Below, one piece after another: positions 43,246 through 51,678 of a DNA stretch of 64,000 nucleotides (the first letter of the stretch is position 1; every line of letters begins with the position of its first letter). This DNA comes from Microbacterium timonense. Lineage in GTDB: Bacteria > Actinomycetota > Actinomycetes > Actinomycetales > Microbacteriaceae. Below the pieces are notes generated by a model. The model was not told the DNA's origin, did no database searches, and was given only the letters and a program-made list of their open reading frames with translations. Made by a program: the position numbers and the translations under genes. The stretch covers positions 496,001 to 560,000 of the forward strand of contig NZ_OLMV01000003.1 in the NCBI RefSeq assembly GCF_900292075.1, in the 5' to 3' direction.

Positions 43246-44451
43246 TCAGATCTTGGCGTCCTGGCGGGGGATGAAGACCTGCTTGATGATGAGCAGGATC
43301 GACGCCGTCACGGGGATGGCGACGAGAGCGCCGAGCAGCCCCAGCAGTGTGCCGCCGACCATCGCGCCGATCACCACGAGGGCGCCGGGCACCGAGATCG
43401 CCTTGTTCATGACCCGCGGGGTGAGCACGTACGCCTCGAGCTGCATGTAGATGAGGTAGATGATCGCGAAGATCAGTGCCGGCACCCACCCGGTGAACAG
43501 CGCGATCGTCGTCGCCGTGATCCAGTACAGCACCGAACCGATCAGCGGGATCAGCGTGATGAGGAACGCCAGCACACCCATCAGCGCCGGGAACGGCAGG
43601 CCGAGGAAGAGGTGCAGCAGGAACGCCACGACCGAGTTGCAGAAGGCCAGCACCACCATGCCCATCAGGTAGGCGCCGATCGAGTCGGTGATCTGGTCGG
43701 TCATCGCGCCGGCCTTGCGCCGGTTGCGGGCCGGTGCGAAGCGGATGAACGCGACCTTCATCGCGGGCAGTCCGGCGAGGAAGTACAGGCTCAGCACGAG
43801 CACGATGATGAGCCCCGAGATCGCCGTGCCGACACCGACGGCGAAGTTCAGGACCCCGCCGCCGATCGCGGCGATGTTGGCCGGGTTCGTCAGGAACTTC
43901 TCGACCTGATCGGTCATGTCGCCGACCTGTGCGCCGAACGTCGAACTCAGCCACGCGTAGAAGTCGGACTTCTGGAACTCGTCGACGGTCTGCGGCAGGT
44001 CGCTGAAGAACTGCCCGACCTGTCTCACGAGCGTGGGGACCACCAGCAGCATCACACCGATCAACACCAGTGCGAATGCGGCGTACACGATCACGATGGC
44101 CCACGGCCGTGAGACGTTGTGCCGGCCGAACCAGCGCACGACGGGATCCAGGCCGAGCGCGACGAAGAGCGCGAAGACGACGTAGATGATGATGGTCGAG
44201 AGGTTCCAGAACGCCAGCCCGAGCGCCACGGCCGCCAATGCGCCGAGCGTCAGCACCAGTCCGAGCCGGAAGGGGCTGTTGAGGTTGGCCCAGAAGGTCT
44301 TGCCGGGGGGTGCCTCTCCGGTGAAGACCGGCTGGTCCACCTCGGAATCTCGCTGCGCCCGCTGGGCGTCCGTTCCCGCGGTCCCGTCGACGGAGAGGGG
44401 CTCAGCGGCCTCGGCGTCGGTGGCGCCGAGAGAAGGCGAAGCGTCGGTCAT
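43246..44451 (-). CDS. AI-2E family transporter
   Basis: A 401-residue membrane protein with about eight hydrophobic segments arranged in two clusters around an external/helical middle region (VVPTLVRQVGQFFSDLPQTVDEFQKSDFYAWLSSTFGAQVGDM), as in the AI-2E/PerM family. The conserved LILVLSLYFLAG and GVLAFLITLIPLIGSVLYWITA segments are present. The family includes an autoinducer-2 exporter and Na+/H+ antiporters, so function should not be inferred from the name. ATG 44451 starts the protein; GTG 44457 is possible. It is a lone gene, adjacent to the LuxR regulator. Confidence 0.9.
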   Translation of the reverse strand: MTDASPSLGATDAEAAEPLSVDGTAGTDAQRAQRDSEVDQPVFTGEAPPGKTFWANLNSPFRLGLVLTLGALAAVALGLAFWNLSTIIIYVVFALFVALGLDPVVRWFGRHNVSRPWAIVIVYAAFALVLIGVMLLVVPTLVRQVGQFFSDLPQTVDEFQKSDFYAWLSSTFGAQVGDMTDQVEKFLTNPANIAAIGGGVLNFAVGVGTAISGLIIVLVLSLYFLAGLPAMKVAFIRFAPARNRRKAGAMTDQITDSIGAYLMGMVVLAFCNSVVAFLLHLFLGLPFPALMGVLAFLITLIPLIGSVLYWITATTIALFTGWVPALIFAIIYLIYMQLEAYVLTPRVMNKAISVPGALVVIGAMVGGTLLGLLGALVAIPVTASILLIIKQVFIPRQDAKI

Positions 44452-44585
44452 GGTCACACTCTAGGGCTGTGCCGTCGGCCCACACGAGGGCCCTACCGCA
44501 ACTTCACGCTGATCGCGTGACGTCGCGTCACGCGCCGGGAGGCGGGCGGACGAGCCGGTATCGTCGAGGGGCGAGGAGGACCCCC

Positions 44586-44879
44586 ATGACCGAAGACCCC
44601 ACGGCGACGCTGAGGCGGCTGCGCAGCAGCATCGACAACATCGACGCCGCGCTGGTGTACCTGCTCGCGGAGCGCTTCAAGGCGACGAAGCAGGTCGGTC
44701 ATCTGAAGGCCGAGCACGGCATGCCGCCGTCCGACCCGGCTCGTGAGGAGCAGCAGGTCGCCCGCCTGCGGACGCTCGCCGAAGAGGCCGACCTCGACCC
44801 GGCCTTCGCCGAGAAGTGGTTCAACTTCGTCGTCGCCGAGGTCATCCGTCACCACGAGGAAGCCGCCGACAGCCGCTGA
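44586..44879 (+). CDS. chorismate mutase (AroQ-type)
   Basis: A 97-residue all-helical chorismate mutase: LRRLRSSIDNIDAALVYLLAERFKATKQVGHLKAEHGMPPSDPAREEQQVARL, including the catalytic Arg near the N-terminus, Lys (KATKQVG) and Arg/Glu in the second helix (DPAREEQQ). It converts chorismate to prephenate in Phe/Tyr synthesis and acts as an intertwined dimer. A gaggagg site precedes ATG 44586. The sequence GSPP... is not a secreted *AroQ signal; it is cytosolic. A terminator hairpin follows 19 bases after its stop codon. Confidence 0.92.
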   Translation: MTEDPTATLRRLRSSIDNIDAALVYLLAERFKATKQVGHLKAEHGMPPSDPAREEQQVARLRTLAEEADLDPAFAEKWFNFVVAEVIRHHEEAADSR

Positions 44880-44897
44880 CGTGTACGCGGGAACGAC

Positions 44898-44937
44898 GGA
44901 TGCCTCGGCCCCCGCATGTGCGCGGGCCGAGGCATCC
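44898..44937. terminator. strong terminator hairpin after chorismate mutase
   Basis: GGATGCCTCGGCCC and GGGCCGAGGCATCC form a perfect 14-bp stem with a 12-base loop that itself can pair a few more bases. It lies between the chorismate mutase stop and the convergent ABC-permease gene, so it probably serves both. No T-run follows. Confidence 0.7.
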
Positions 44938-44981
44938 TCTCCGCATCCGGGCCGGAAGCCGACGACCCGGAGGGGCGCCGG

Positions 44982-45677
44982 TCAGGGCACCGCGCGCCGC
45001 AGCGTCAGGTACGAGATGCCGGCGAGGACCACGGCCAGCAGCAGCCCCCAGAGGGCGAGTCCGAGCGCGCCCTGGCTGCCGATCCACGAGAACACCTCCA
45101 GCCACGCCTGCATCTGGCCGATCCAGAACATCGCGAGGACGAGCAGGGCCGCGATGCCGACGAGCACGCTGGTGAGCACGACCGAGCCGAATCGCTTGTA
45201 GATCGTCGCCGCCCAGAAGCCGACGACGAAGAACAGCATGGTCACCGTGAAGAAGAAGATCCCGGCGCCGAGCGCGCCCGCCTCCCAGATCCACGGCAGA
45301 TAGAAGAAGTACCCGTTCATGCCCCAGCCGCCCGTGGCCTCTTCAATCAGGCCGCCCGCGACGAAGATCAGGGCGAGGATCGCCCCGGTCATCACCGCGG
45401 TCAGGAGGGTGCCGAGGTAGAACTCGCGGCGCGTCACGCTCATCGCCTGCGAGAACGGGAATGTGAGGGTGAGCGCCTGGATGCCGACGACGCCGAAGTA
45501 CCACAGCGGCGCCTGCGCCCCACCGCCGTACATCGGGCCACCGACCCCCGAGTTCATGAGGATCGCGTAGATCGCGAGGGTGACCAGCAGCGCGCCGCCG
45601 AGGACCATCAGCGGCACCCAGATGTAGGTCTGGCGGTTGATCAGCTGCATGCGGACGACGCTGACCGTGCGGTTCAT
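44982..45677 (-). CDS. ABC transporter permease-like membrane protein
   Basis: A 231-residue protein with six hydrophobic helices, a basic N-terminus (NRTVSVVRMQLINRQTYIW) and no recognised domain beyond an ABC-2-type permease layout. Trp/Tyr/Gly-rich short loops (GWGMNGYFFYLPWIWEAG) sit between helices. It overlaps the upstream ATPase stop codon by four bases and belongs to a GntR-ABC-permease operon. In actinobacteria such YtrA-like operons respond to cell-envelope stress or antibiotics; that role is inference. Confidence 0.8.
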   Translation of the reverse strand: MNRTVSVVRMQLINRQTYIWVPLMVLGGALLVTLAIYAILMNSGVGGPMYGGGAQAPLWYFGVVGIQALTLTFPFSQAMSVTRREFYLGTLLTAVMTGAILALIFVAGGLIEEATGGWGMNGYFFYLPWIWEAGALGAGIFFFTVTMLFFVVGFWAATIYKRFGSVVLTSVLVGIAALLVLAMFWIGQMQAWLEVFSWIGSQGALGLALWGLLLAVVLAGISYLTLRRAVP

Positions 45678-46621
45678 CGCAGTGCTCCTTCATCGAGGTC
45701 GGTGGTGGCGGATGCGGTGGCGGATGCCGCGCCCGCGGTCTCCGCCGAGTGCTGGGTGCTGCGGACGATCAGCTGCTGCAGCGACACAGGCGCCACGTCC
45801 AGTCCGGCGGCTGCCAGGCGAGCGCGGTCATCGGCCGTCAGGGCGCCCAGCACCGTGACGGATGAGACGTGCCCGAGGCTCTCGCGGTGGAGCACCTCGC
45901 GCCCCGCGACGAACGCGTCCACCGCGGCGCTGTCGCCGACGATGTTCGCGGCGCGGTCGCGCACGGCCTCCGTCGACTCGTCCATGACGATCCGGCCACG
46001 GTCGATCACGAGCACCCGCTCGATGAGGTTCGAGACCTCGTCGATGAGGTGGCTCGAGAGGATCACCGTGCGCGGGTGCTCGGCATAGTCCTCCAGGAGC
46101 CGGTCGTAGAAGATCTGGCGGGCGACGGCATCCAGTCCGAGGTAGGGCTCGTCGAAGAACGTGATCTCGGCGCGGGACGCGAGGCCGATGATGACTCCGA
46201 CCGCCGACAGCTGGCCACGCGAGAGCTTCTTGATCCGGCGCTTGAGCGGCAGTTGGAACTCGGCGATGAGCCGGTCCGCGAGCTCCTGATCCCAGTTCGG
46301 GAAGAAGAGCCGGGCCGTCTCGAAGGCGTGTCGCGGCAGCGCGTCGTCGGGATACTTCTGGCTCTCGCGCACGAAGCACATGCGCGAGAGCGCCTTGGCG
46401 TTCTCGTACGGGTCCATGCCGAACACCCGCACGTCGCCGCGGGTGGCGAAGTTCTGGGCGGTGAGGATCGACATCACCGTGGTCTTGCCGGCGCCGTTGC
46501 GGCCCAGCAGCCCGTAGATCGTGTCCTTCTCGATGGTGAAGCTCACGTCGTCGACCGCGAGAGTGTCGCGGTAGCGCTTGGTGAGGTTCTTCACCTCGAT
46601 GACGGGTGTCCCGGTCGTCAT
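45674..46621 (-). CDS. ABC transporter ATP-binding protein
   Basis: A 315-residue ATPase with Walker A GLLGRNGAGKTT (about 35-46), signature-like LSRGQLSAVGVI (the LSGGQ region), Walker B ITFFDEPYLGLD and the switch His in ILSSHLID. A C-terminal domain of about 80 residues (IVMDESTEAVRDRAANIV... onward) looks like the extra domain of drug-export ATPases, ending in an Ala/Thr-rich tail. It overlaps both neighbours by four bases. It powers the six-helix permease encoded next. Confidence 0.94.
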   Translation of the reverse strand: MTTGTPVIEVKNLTKRYRDTLAVDDVSFTIEKDTIYGLLGRNGAGKTTVMSILTAQNFATRGDVRVFGMDPYENAKALSRMCFVRESQKYPDDALPRHAFETARLFFPNWDQELADRLIAEFQLPLKRRIKKLSRGQLSAVGVIIGLASRAEITFFDEPYLGLDAVARQIFYDRLLEDYAEHPRTVILSSHLIDEVSNLIERVLVIDRGRIVMDESTEAVRDRAANIVGDSAAVDAFVAGREVLHRESLGHVSSVTVLGALTADDRARLAAAGLDVAPVSLQQLIVRSTQHSAETAGAASATASATTDLDEGALR

Positions 46622-47016
46622 CGTGCGTTCCCTTCCGTGGAGGTGGCGACATGCGCGGCGGCGCGGTCGCGGATGAGCGCTGCGAGGTCTTCCGTGTCGA
46701 GGCCGAGCTTGCGGGCCTCGATCAGGAGCGGTTCGACGAAGCGGTCGGCGAAGACGCTGCGACGCTCTGCGAGCAGCCGGTCCCGCGCCCCCGGCGCCAC
46801 GAACATCCCGATGCCGCGCCGCTTGTACAGCACGCCCTTCTCGACGAGCATGGCGACTCCCTTCGCCGCTGTTGCGGGATTGATGCGGTAGAACGAGGCC
46901 AGCTCATTGGTCGAGGGTGCCTGCGTCTCTTCGGGAAGCGACCCGTCGACGATGGAGTCCTCCACGCTCTCGGCGATCTGGAGGAACAGCGCTCGGCCTT
47001 CTTCGATCACGTCCAC
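46618..47016 (-). CDS. GntR-family (YtrA-type) transcriptional regulator
   Basis: A 132-residue short GntR regulator: FLQIAESVEDSIVDGSLPEETQAPSTNELASFYRINPATAAKGVAMLVEKGVLYKRRGIGMFVAPGAR forms the winged helix; only a small helical end (RRSVFADRFVEPLLIEARKLG) follows, as in the YtrA branch. It starts at GTG 47016 and heads an operon with an ATPase and permease. A perfect operator dyad lies 12 bases upstream of the start, so it is autoregulated and probably induced by an envelope-active compound. Confidence 0.93.
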   Translation of the reverse strand: MDVIEEGRALFLQIAESVEDSIVDGSLPEETQAPSTNELASFYRINPATAAKGVAMLVEKGVLYKRRGIGMFVAPGARDRLLAERRSVFADRFVEPLLIEARKLGLDTEDLAALIRDRAAAHVATSTEGNAR

Positions 47017-47027
47017 CCCGCTTTATC

Positions 47028-47051
47028 GGTTACTTACTCCACTAAGTAACC
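47028..47051. promoter_or_regulatory. GntR operator candidate
   Basis: GGTTACTTA and TAAGTAACC form a perfect dyad with a 6-base gap, 12 bases upstream of the GntR start codon. TAAGTAA-like cores are AT-rich islands in this GC-rich DNA. Position and shape match YtrA-type sites. Confidence 0.75.
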
Positions 47052-47352
47052 ACAGAACCGGCTCGACGTCAACCGGCTCGCGCCGTGCGCGTGTTATCGC
47101 GCGTGCGCGAAGTAGCGAGACGGCACCACCGTGTCCAATTTGCGACGCTTGGAGACCGCGTGAAACCCTGGATCAGGCCCCTCACGGGGCCGTTCCCGAC
47201 CAGTCCGCGACCGCCGGTGGCGTCCCTGGGTGATGCCAGACCGGCGGGCGTATGGTCGGCGGCTGCAGCGCGGATCCGACATCCGCTGCCCGCGCGGCCG
47301 CCACCCGGGCGCAACCGCTGCAGCTCCTGCACGGAAGCTGCCGAGGTGCACT
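47052..47352. other. 301-base gap with no gene
   Basis: The gap between the divergent GntR gene and the betaine importer holds no convincing frame. It has a short GC hairpin at 47176-47191 (GGCCCC / GGGGCC, 4-base loop) and a few GC dyads, but no recognisable riboswitch. It probably contains the promoter and 5' leader of the importer operon. Confidence 0.5.
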
Positions 47353-48714
47353 GTGACGCTTCGTCCTGCCATCGAGGCGAAGAACCTGTTCAAGGTCTTC
47401 GGACGCAATCCCCGCGACGTCGTGCGGCGTCTGCGAGCCGGCGCGACGCGTGTCGAGGTCGCCGATACGGCGTCGGCCGCCGTCATCGACGCGAGCTTCA
47501 CCGTTCAACCCGGTGAGATCTTCGTGATCATGGGGCTGTCCGGCTCCGGCAAGTCCACCGTCATCCGCATGCTCAACGGCCTGCTTCCGCCGACGGCGGG
47601 CGAGGTGCTCGTGCAGGGACAGAGCGTGACCCGAGGCTCTGCGAAGACGCTTCGCGGCATCCGTCGACGGTCCATCTCGATGGTGTTCCAGCACTTCGCG
47701 CTGCTGCCACATCTGTCCGTGCTCGACAACGCCGCGTACGCGCTGGAGATCCAGGGAGTAGGTCGCGACGAGCGCCGGGCGCGGGCACGGGCGATCCTGG
47801 ATCGCGTGGGGCTCGGTGACCGCGCCGATGCGATGCCTGACGAGCTCTCGGGTGGGATGCGCCAACGCGTCGGGCTGGCGCGCGCGCTCACCGCGGGCAC
47901 CGACATCCTGCTGATGGACGAGGCGTTCTCGGCGCTCGACCCCCTGATCCGCCGTGAGATGCAGGAGCAGTTGGTGGAGCTCCAGCGGGAACTCGGGCGC
48001 ACGATCGTGTTCATCACCCACGATCTCAACGAGGCGATGTTCCTCGGCGACCGCATCGCGGTGATGCGCGACGGGCGGATCGTGCAGAACGGCACGCCGG
48101 AGGAGATCCTCACCGATCCCGCCAACGACTACGTGGCCCAGTTCGTGCAGGACGTCGACCGTGCTCGCGTACTCACCGCGGGTTCGGTGATGGCGCCGCC
48201 GGTGGCAACGACTCCGGTGAGCGCCGGGGTCCGAGGGGCGCTGCGCGTCATGCGCGACCTCCAGGTGGGTGCGGTCGCGGTGATCGAGAATCGCAGGTTC
48301 CTCGGCACCGTGACCGATCGGGCGGTCATCCGCGCGGTCAAAGACGGGCGCACCGACCTGCGCACCCTCGTGCGTCGCACCCATCCGGTCGTGCATCTCG
48401 ACGACCCGCTGACCGACGTCGTCGAGCGTTCGGTGGAAAGTCCCGTCCCGGTCGCCGTCCTTGACGACGCCGGGCGCCTTGTGGGCACCATTCCGCGCGT
48501 GACGCTCCTCGCCGCCCTCGGCAACGTGCCGCCCGTGACCCGCGAGAACCCCGTCATCGACCTGCCCGCCAGCGTGCCCGCCAGCGAGATCTCCGACACC
48601 CTGGCGGTCGTGGAACAGCCGTCCACACCGGGCGCCGTGGCGGCGAGGTCCGGTCCTCCGACACAGGTCGGTGTGAGCGCATCGCGACACCTCACCCCGG
48701 GAGGCGCACGGTGA
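47353..48714 (+). CDS. glycine betaine/proline ABC importer, ATP-binding protein with CBS domains
   Basis: A 453-residue OpuAA/ProV-type protein: N-terminal EAKNLFKVFGRNPRDVVRRL, Walker A MGLSGSGKST, VFQHFALLPHLSVLDNAAYALEIQG, signature LSGGMRQRVGLARAL, Walker B ILLMDEAFSALDPLIRREMQ, switch His in FITHDLNEA. Two CBS domains follow (VMAPPVATTPVSAG..., VHLDDPLTDVVERS...), which gate transport by ionic strength in this family. GTG 47353 is used because it begins just ahead of the family start. The end overlaps the permease start by four bases. Substrate could be betaine, choline or carnitine. Confidence 0.93.
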   Translation: MTLRPAIEAKNLFKVFGRNPRDVVRRLRAGATRVEVADTASAAVIDASFTVQPGEIFVIMGLSGSGKSTVIRMLNGLLPPTAGEVLVQGQSVTRGSAKTLRGIRRRSISMVFQHFALLPHLSVLDNAAYALEIQGVGRDERRARARAILDRVGLGDRADAMPDELSGGMRQRVGLARALTAGTDILLMDEAFSALDPLIRREMQEQLVELQRELGRTIVFITHDLNEAMFLGDRIAVMRDGRIVQNGTPEEILTDPANDYVAQFVQDVDRARVLTAGSVMAPPVATTPVSAGVRGALRVMRDLQVGAVAVIENRRFLGTVTDRAVIRAVKDGRTDLRTLVRRTHPVVHLDDPLTDVVERSVESPVPVAVLDDAGRLVGTIPRVTLLAALGNVPPVTRENPVIDLPASVPASEISDTLAVVEQPSTPGAVAARSGPPTQVGVSASRHLTPGGAR

Positions 48715-49688
48715 ACGATCTGTTCCGTCTTCCGCTCGGCGACGTCGTCGAGACCGGGGTGCGGTGGCTCATCGACATGCTGGGCGGCTTCTTCGACGCG
48801 GTCGCCGTGCTCTTCCACAGCTTGTACGACTGGCTGGACGCATCGCTGTCGACCCCGCCCTTCTGGGCCGTGATCGTGCTGGTCGCCGCCTTCGCATACT
48901 GGTCGAAGGGGCTCGCGCTCGCCGTGGGGAGCGCCGCGGGCCTCCTCGTCATCGTCGCCGTCGGGCAGTGGGCGAACGCCATGGACTCCCTCGCCCTTGT
49001 GCTGCTGGCGGCCCTCGTCGCCGTCGCGATCGCGGTGCCGTTGGGCATCTGGTCGGCCCGCAACGACCGCGTCTCAGCGGTGCTGCGCCCGGTGCTGGAC
49101 TTCCTGCAGACGATGCCGGCGTTCGTGTATCTCATCCCGGCGATGCTGATCTTCGGCGTCGGCCCCGTGCCGGGCATGGTCGCCACCATCGCCTTCGCGC
49201 TGGCGCCGGGCGTACGACTCACCGAGCTCGGCATTCGCGGCGTCGATGCGGAGATCGTCGAGGCGGGGCATGCGTTCGGCGCCTCGCCCGGTCGCATCCT
49301 GCGCCAGATCCAGCTGCCGCTCGCCCTGCCGAGCATCATGGCGGGCGTGAACCAGGTGATCATGCTGAGCCTGTCGATGGTCGTCATCGCGGGCATGGTC
49401 GGTGCCGGCGGTCTGGGCGGCCAGGTCGTGCAGAGCCTCAGCCGCATCGACATCGGACTCGGCGTTGAGGCGGGACTGTCCGTCGTCATCCTCGCGATGA
49501 TCCTCGACCGGGTGACGGCCGGCTTCTCTGCGCCCCGCGCGCGCACGCCACGGAAACAGACGGATGCCGCGGCCGCCGCCGTCGAGGATGCGAGCCGTGC
49601 CGACGCGGAGGCGGCCCCACCACGAGGGGCTTCGGCATCCGCGCAAGACTCTCCCGCGGCACGCGCCCGCGAGACCCTGCACGCCTGA
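48711..49688 (+). CDS. glycine betaine/proline ABC importer, permease
   Basis: A 325-residue ProW/OpuAB-type permease. The N-terminal amphipathic part (NDLFRLPLGDVVETGVRWLIDMLGGFFDAV) is family-typical, with about six membrane helices and the EAA-like loop (VEAGHAFGASPGRILRQIQLPLALPSIMAGVNQVI). A hydrophilic Ala/Asp-rich C-terminal tail (about 280-325) is extra and of unknown use. It overlaps the ATPase gene by four bases and precedes the binding-protein gene by 18 bases. Confidence 0.93.
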   Translation: MNDLFRLPLGDVVETGVRWLIDMLGGFFDAVAVLFHSLYDWLDASLSTPPFWAVIVLVAAFAYWSKGLALAVGSAAGLLVIVAVGQWANAMDSLALVLLAALVAVAIAVPLGIWSARNDRVSAVLRPVLDFLQTMPAFVYLIPAMLIFGVGPVPGMVATIAFALAPGVRLTELGIRGVDAEIVEAGHAFGASPGRILRQIQLPLALPSIMAGVNQVIMLSLSMVVIAGMVGAGGLGGQVVQSLSRIDIGLGVEAGLSVVILAMILDRVTAGFSAPRARTPRKQTDAAAAAVEDASRADAEAAPPRGASASAQDSPAARARETLHA

Positions 49689-49706
49689 GCCGGAGGAGGA
49701 TCGGAC

Positions 49707-50612
49707 ATGAAGAAACAGCGCATGATCGCCGCAGTTCTCGCCCTGACCGGCACCGTGGCACTCCTTGTGAACGGTGCCGTGGTGCAGGCCGGCGCGGGCA
49801 GCGCCGACGAAGGCCGTCTCACGATCGCCGTCTTCAACGGCTGGGACGAAGGCATCGCCGCGTCCGAGCTGTGGAAGGCAGTGCTCGAGGAGGAGGGGTA
49901 CTCTGTCGAACTCGCCTACGCCGACCCGGCGGCCGCGTACACCGGGATCGCCAAGGGCGACTACGACCTCACGCTGGACACCTGGCTGCCGCTCACCCAC
50001 GCGGAGTACATGCAGACGTACGGCGACGACCTCGTGGACCTCGGCGCGTGGAACGACGAGGCGAAGCTCACGATCGCTGTGAACGAGGACGCGCCCATCG
50101 ACTCCCTCACCGAGCTCGCGGCGAACGCCGAAGTGTTCGGCAACCGGATCGTGGGCATCGAGTCCGGCTCGGGGCTCGTCACGGTGACGCAGAATGCGGT
50201 CGTCCCGGGGTACGGGCTGGACGGTATGGAGCTGGTCACCTCGTCGACTCCCGCGATGCTGACCGAGCTGCAGGTGGCGACCGAGGCGGGGCGGGATGTC
50301 GCCGTCACGCTGTGGCGGCCGCACTGGGCGTACAACGCCTTCCCGCTCAAGGACCTCGAGGACCCGCAGGGTCTGCTCGGCGATGCGGAGGGCATCCACA
50401 CCGTGACATCGGCCGGCTTCGCCGAGGAGTTCCCGGAGGTGGCCACCTGGTTGCAGGCGTTCCGGATGGACAACGAGCTGCTGTACTCGCTCGAGGATGC
50501 CATGTTCGGCCAGTACGACGGCGATGACTACGGACCCGTCGTCGAGAAGTGGATGGCCGACAACCGCGACTGGGTCGCCCGGCTCACTCACCGACCCCCG
50601 CCGGTCGAGTAG
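49707..50612 (+). CDS. glycine betaine-type substrate-binding protein without lipobox
   Basis: A 301-residue OpuAC-like protein. The mature part starts LTIAVFNGWDEGIAAS, with aromatic residues in GWDEG, TWLPLTH and LWRPHWAYNAF that form the quaternary-ammonium cage of this family. The N-terminus (MKKQRMIAAVLALTGTVALLVNGAVVQAGAGSADEG) is a signal peptide, but it lacks the Cys of a lipobox, so the protein may be released or remain anchored uncleaved. The stop codon at 50610-50612 falls inside a palindromic repeat. The ATPase and permease genes complete the importer. Confidence 0.9.
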   Translation: MKKQRMIAAVLALTGTVALLVNGAVVQAGAGSADEGRLTIAVFNGWDEGIAASELWKAVLEEEGYSVELAYADPAAAYTGIAKGDYDLTLDTWLPLTHAEYMQTYGDDLVDLGAWNDEAKLTIAVNEDAPIDSLTELAANAEVFGNRIVGIESGSGLVTVTQNAVVPGYGLDGMELVTSSTPAMLTELQVATEAGRDVAVTLWRPHWAYNAFPLKDLEDPQGLLGDAEGIHTVTSAGFAEEFPEVATWLQAFRMDNELLYSLEDAMFGQYDGDDYGPVVEKWMADNRDWVARLTHRPPPVE

Positions 50613-50630
50613 CGAAACGAATCGAGACCC
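50602..50630. repeat. palindromic repeat related to family B, overlapping a stop codon
   Basis: The run cggtcgagtagcgaaacga, continuing to atcgagacc, is an imperfect palindrome (GGTC...GACC, TCG...CGA) with the same gtcgag/gagacc flavour as family B. It covers the stop codon of the binding-protein gene, so it contributes its last residues. Confidence 0.6.
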
Positions 50631-50646
50631 TGGGGTCCCCCGGAAC

Positions 50647-51639
50647 TCAGCGGTGCGGCTTGGGGTGCGTGACGCGGCCCGGCGCGTCTCCCGTGCCGCG
50701 AGCCGGAACCGGCCACGTCGCGGGTGCAGGGGGCGTCGTGCTCGGGCGGCGAGGAGGCGCGGGAACAGGCTCGGCCGCGGGCTCCGGCTCAGCCGTCGCG
50801 CGTACCTGGGTGGAGGCCCCGCTGTCGGCCGAGCCGGCCACCGGAGCGTCGTCAGGCGCGGCGGATGCGGCATCCTTCTCGCCGGCAGCCGAGGTCGGTC
50901 CGAGCTCGAGCATCACCTTCTTCTCGAGCACTTCGATGGCCTCGTCCGAGATCGAGATGAGCCCGTCGAGCTCCTCGCGCACGCGGCGGTAGGCGAGCTG
51001 TCGCTCGGCGGGAGTCGCCGCCTCGTCGATCGCGACCGTCAGAAGCTTCTTCGCCGTGTCGAGCCGTTTGCGCTCCACCTCGGTGAAGCTGGAGTCGCGC
51101 AGCCGCCGGGCATCCCGCTCGGCCACGTCGAACGCGACCTCGAAGTCCGCGACGGCGTTGCGGTACTCGGCGAGCTGCTCCTTGGTCAGCCGTGCCTTGG
51201 ATGAGGCCGGCCGAAGCCCGTCCGCGATGCGCTTGGCGCGCAGGAAGGCGGCGGTCAGCGGCTGACGGCCGTCGCTCATGGCCGGGAACGCGATGATCTT
51301 GGCGACGTCGAGCTCGTACTCCAACCACCGCGAGGTGACGGAGTCATGGGTCGCGAACAGCCGCTCGAGCTGGGTGGCCTGCGTCTCGCGCGGGGTCGTG
51401 GCCTGTTCCGGGACCGCGGTCTGACCGGTGAAGGCGGGAAGGGATGCCGCCGGCACCGCTTTCCCGCGAGCGGCAGCCTGGGCGGCCTTCAGTTCGGCCT
51501 TCGCATGCATGACCTCGAGGCGCCGCTGATGCCGGCGGCGCGCACCTCGCTCCCAGGCGTTGCCGGCCGCGCCGAGCACGCCCATGAGTGGGAAGACGAC
51601 CCACCAGTAGCTGCCGACGACGGTCCAGAACTGGTCCAC
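50647..51639 (-). CDS. hypothetical single-pass membrane protein, paralog A
   Basis: A 330-residue protein: an N-terminal membrane helix (WWVVFPLMGVLGAAGNAWERG), a basic Ala-rich coiled stretch, then a conserved domain about 90-180 (ERLFATHDSVTSRWLEYELDVAKIIAFPAMSDGRQPLTAAFLRAKRIADGL) and helices (EYRNAVADFEVAFDVAERDA), and finally an Ala/Pro-rich disordered tail (about 245-330). It is paralogous to the next gene (RLYASHDAVNARWLAYETDVEKALAYPQMTD). Function unknown; possibly a membrane-linked scaffold. Confidence 0.75.
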   Translation of the reverse strand: MDQFWTVVGSYWWVVFPLMGVLGAAGNAWERGARRRHQRRLEVMHAKAELKAAQAAARGKAVPAASLPAFTGQTAVPEQATTPRETQATQLERLFATHDSVTSRWLEYELDVAKIIAFPAMSDGRQPLTAAFLRAKRIADGLRPASSKARLTKEQLAEYRNAVADFEVAFDVAERDARRLRDSSFTEVERKRLDTAKKLLTVAIDEAATPAERQLAYRRVREELDGLISISDEAIEVLEKKVMLELGPTSAAGEKDAASAAPDDAPVAGSADSGASTQVRATAEPEPAAEPVPAPPRRPSTTPPAPATWPVPARGTGDAPGRVTHPKPHR

Positions 51640-51678
51640 CCTGTCATGCTAACCGTCGGGCCGGACCCCGTGTGGGGC

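Noticed and set aside
47176..47191. GGCCCC/GGGGCC hairpin upstream of the betaine importer as a terminator or riboswitch.
   Set aside because: Only 6 bp, no T-run and no conserved aptamer sequence. It is left as an ordinary GC hairpin.
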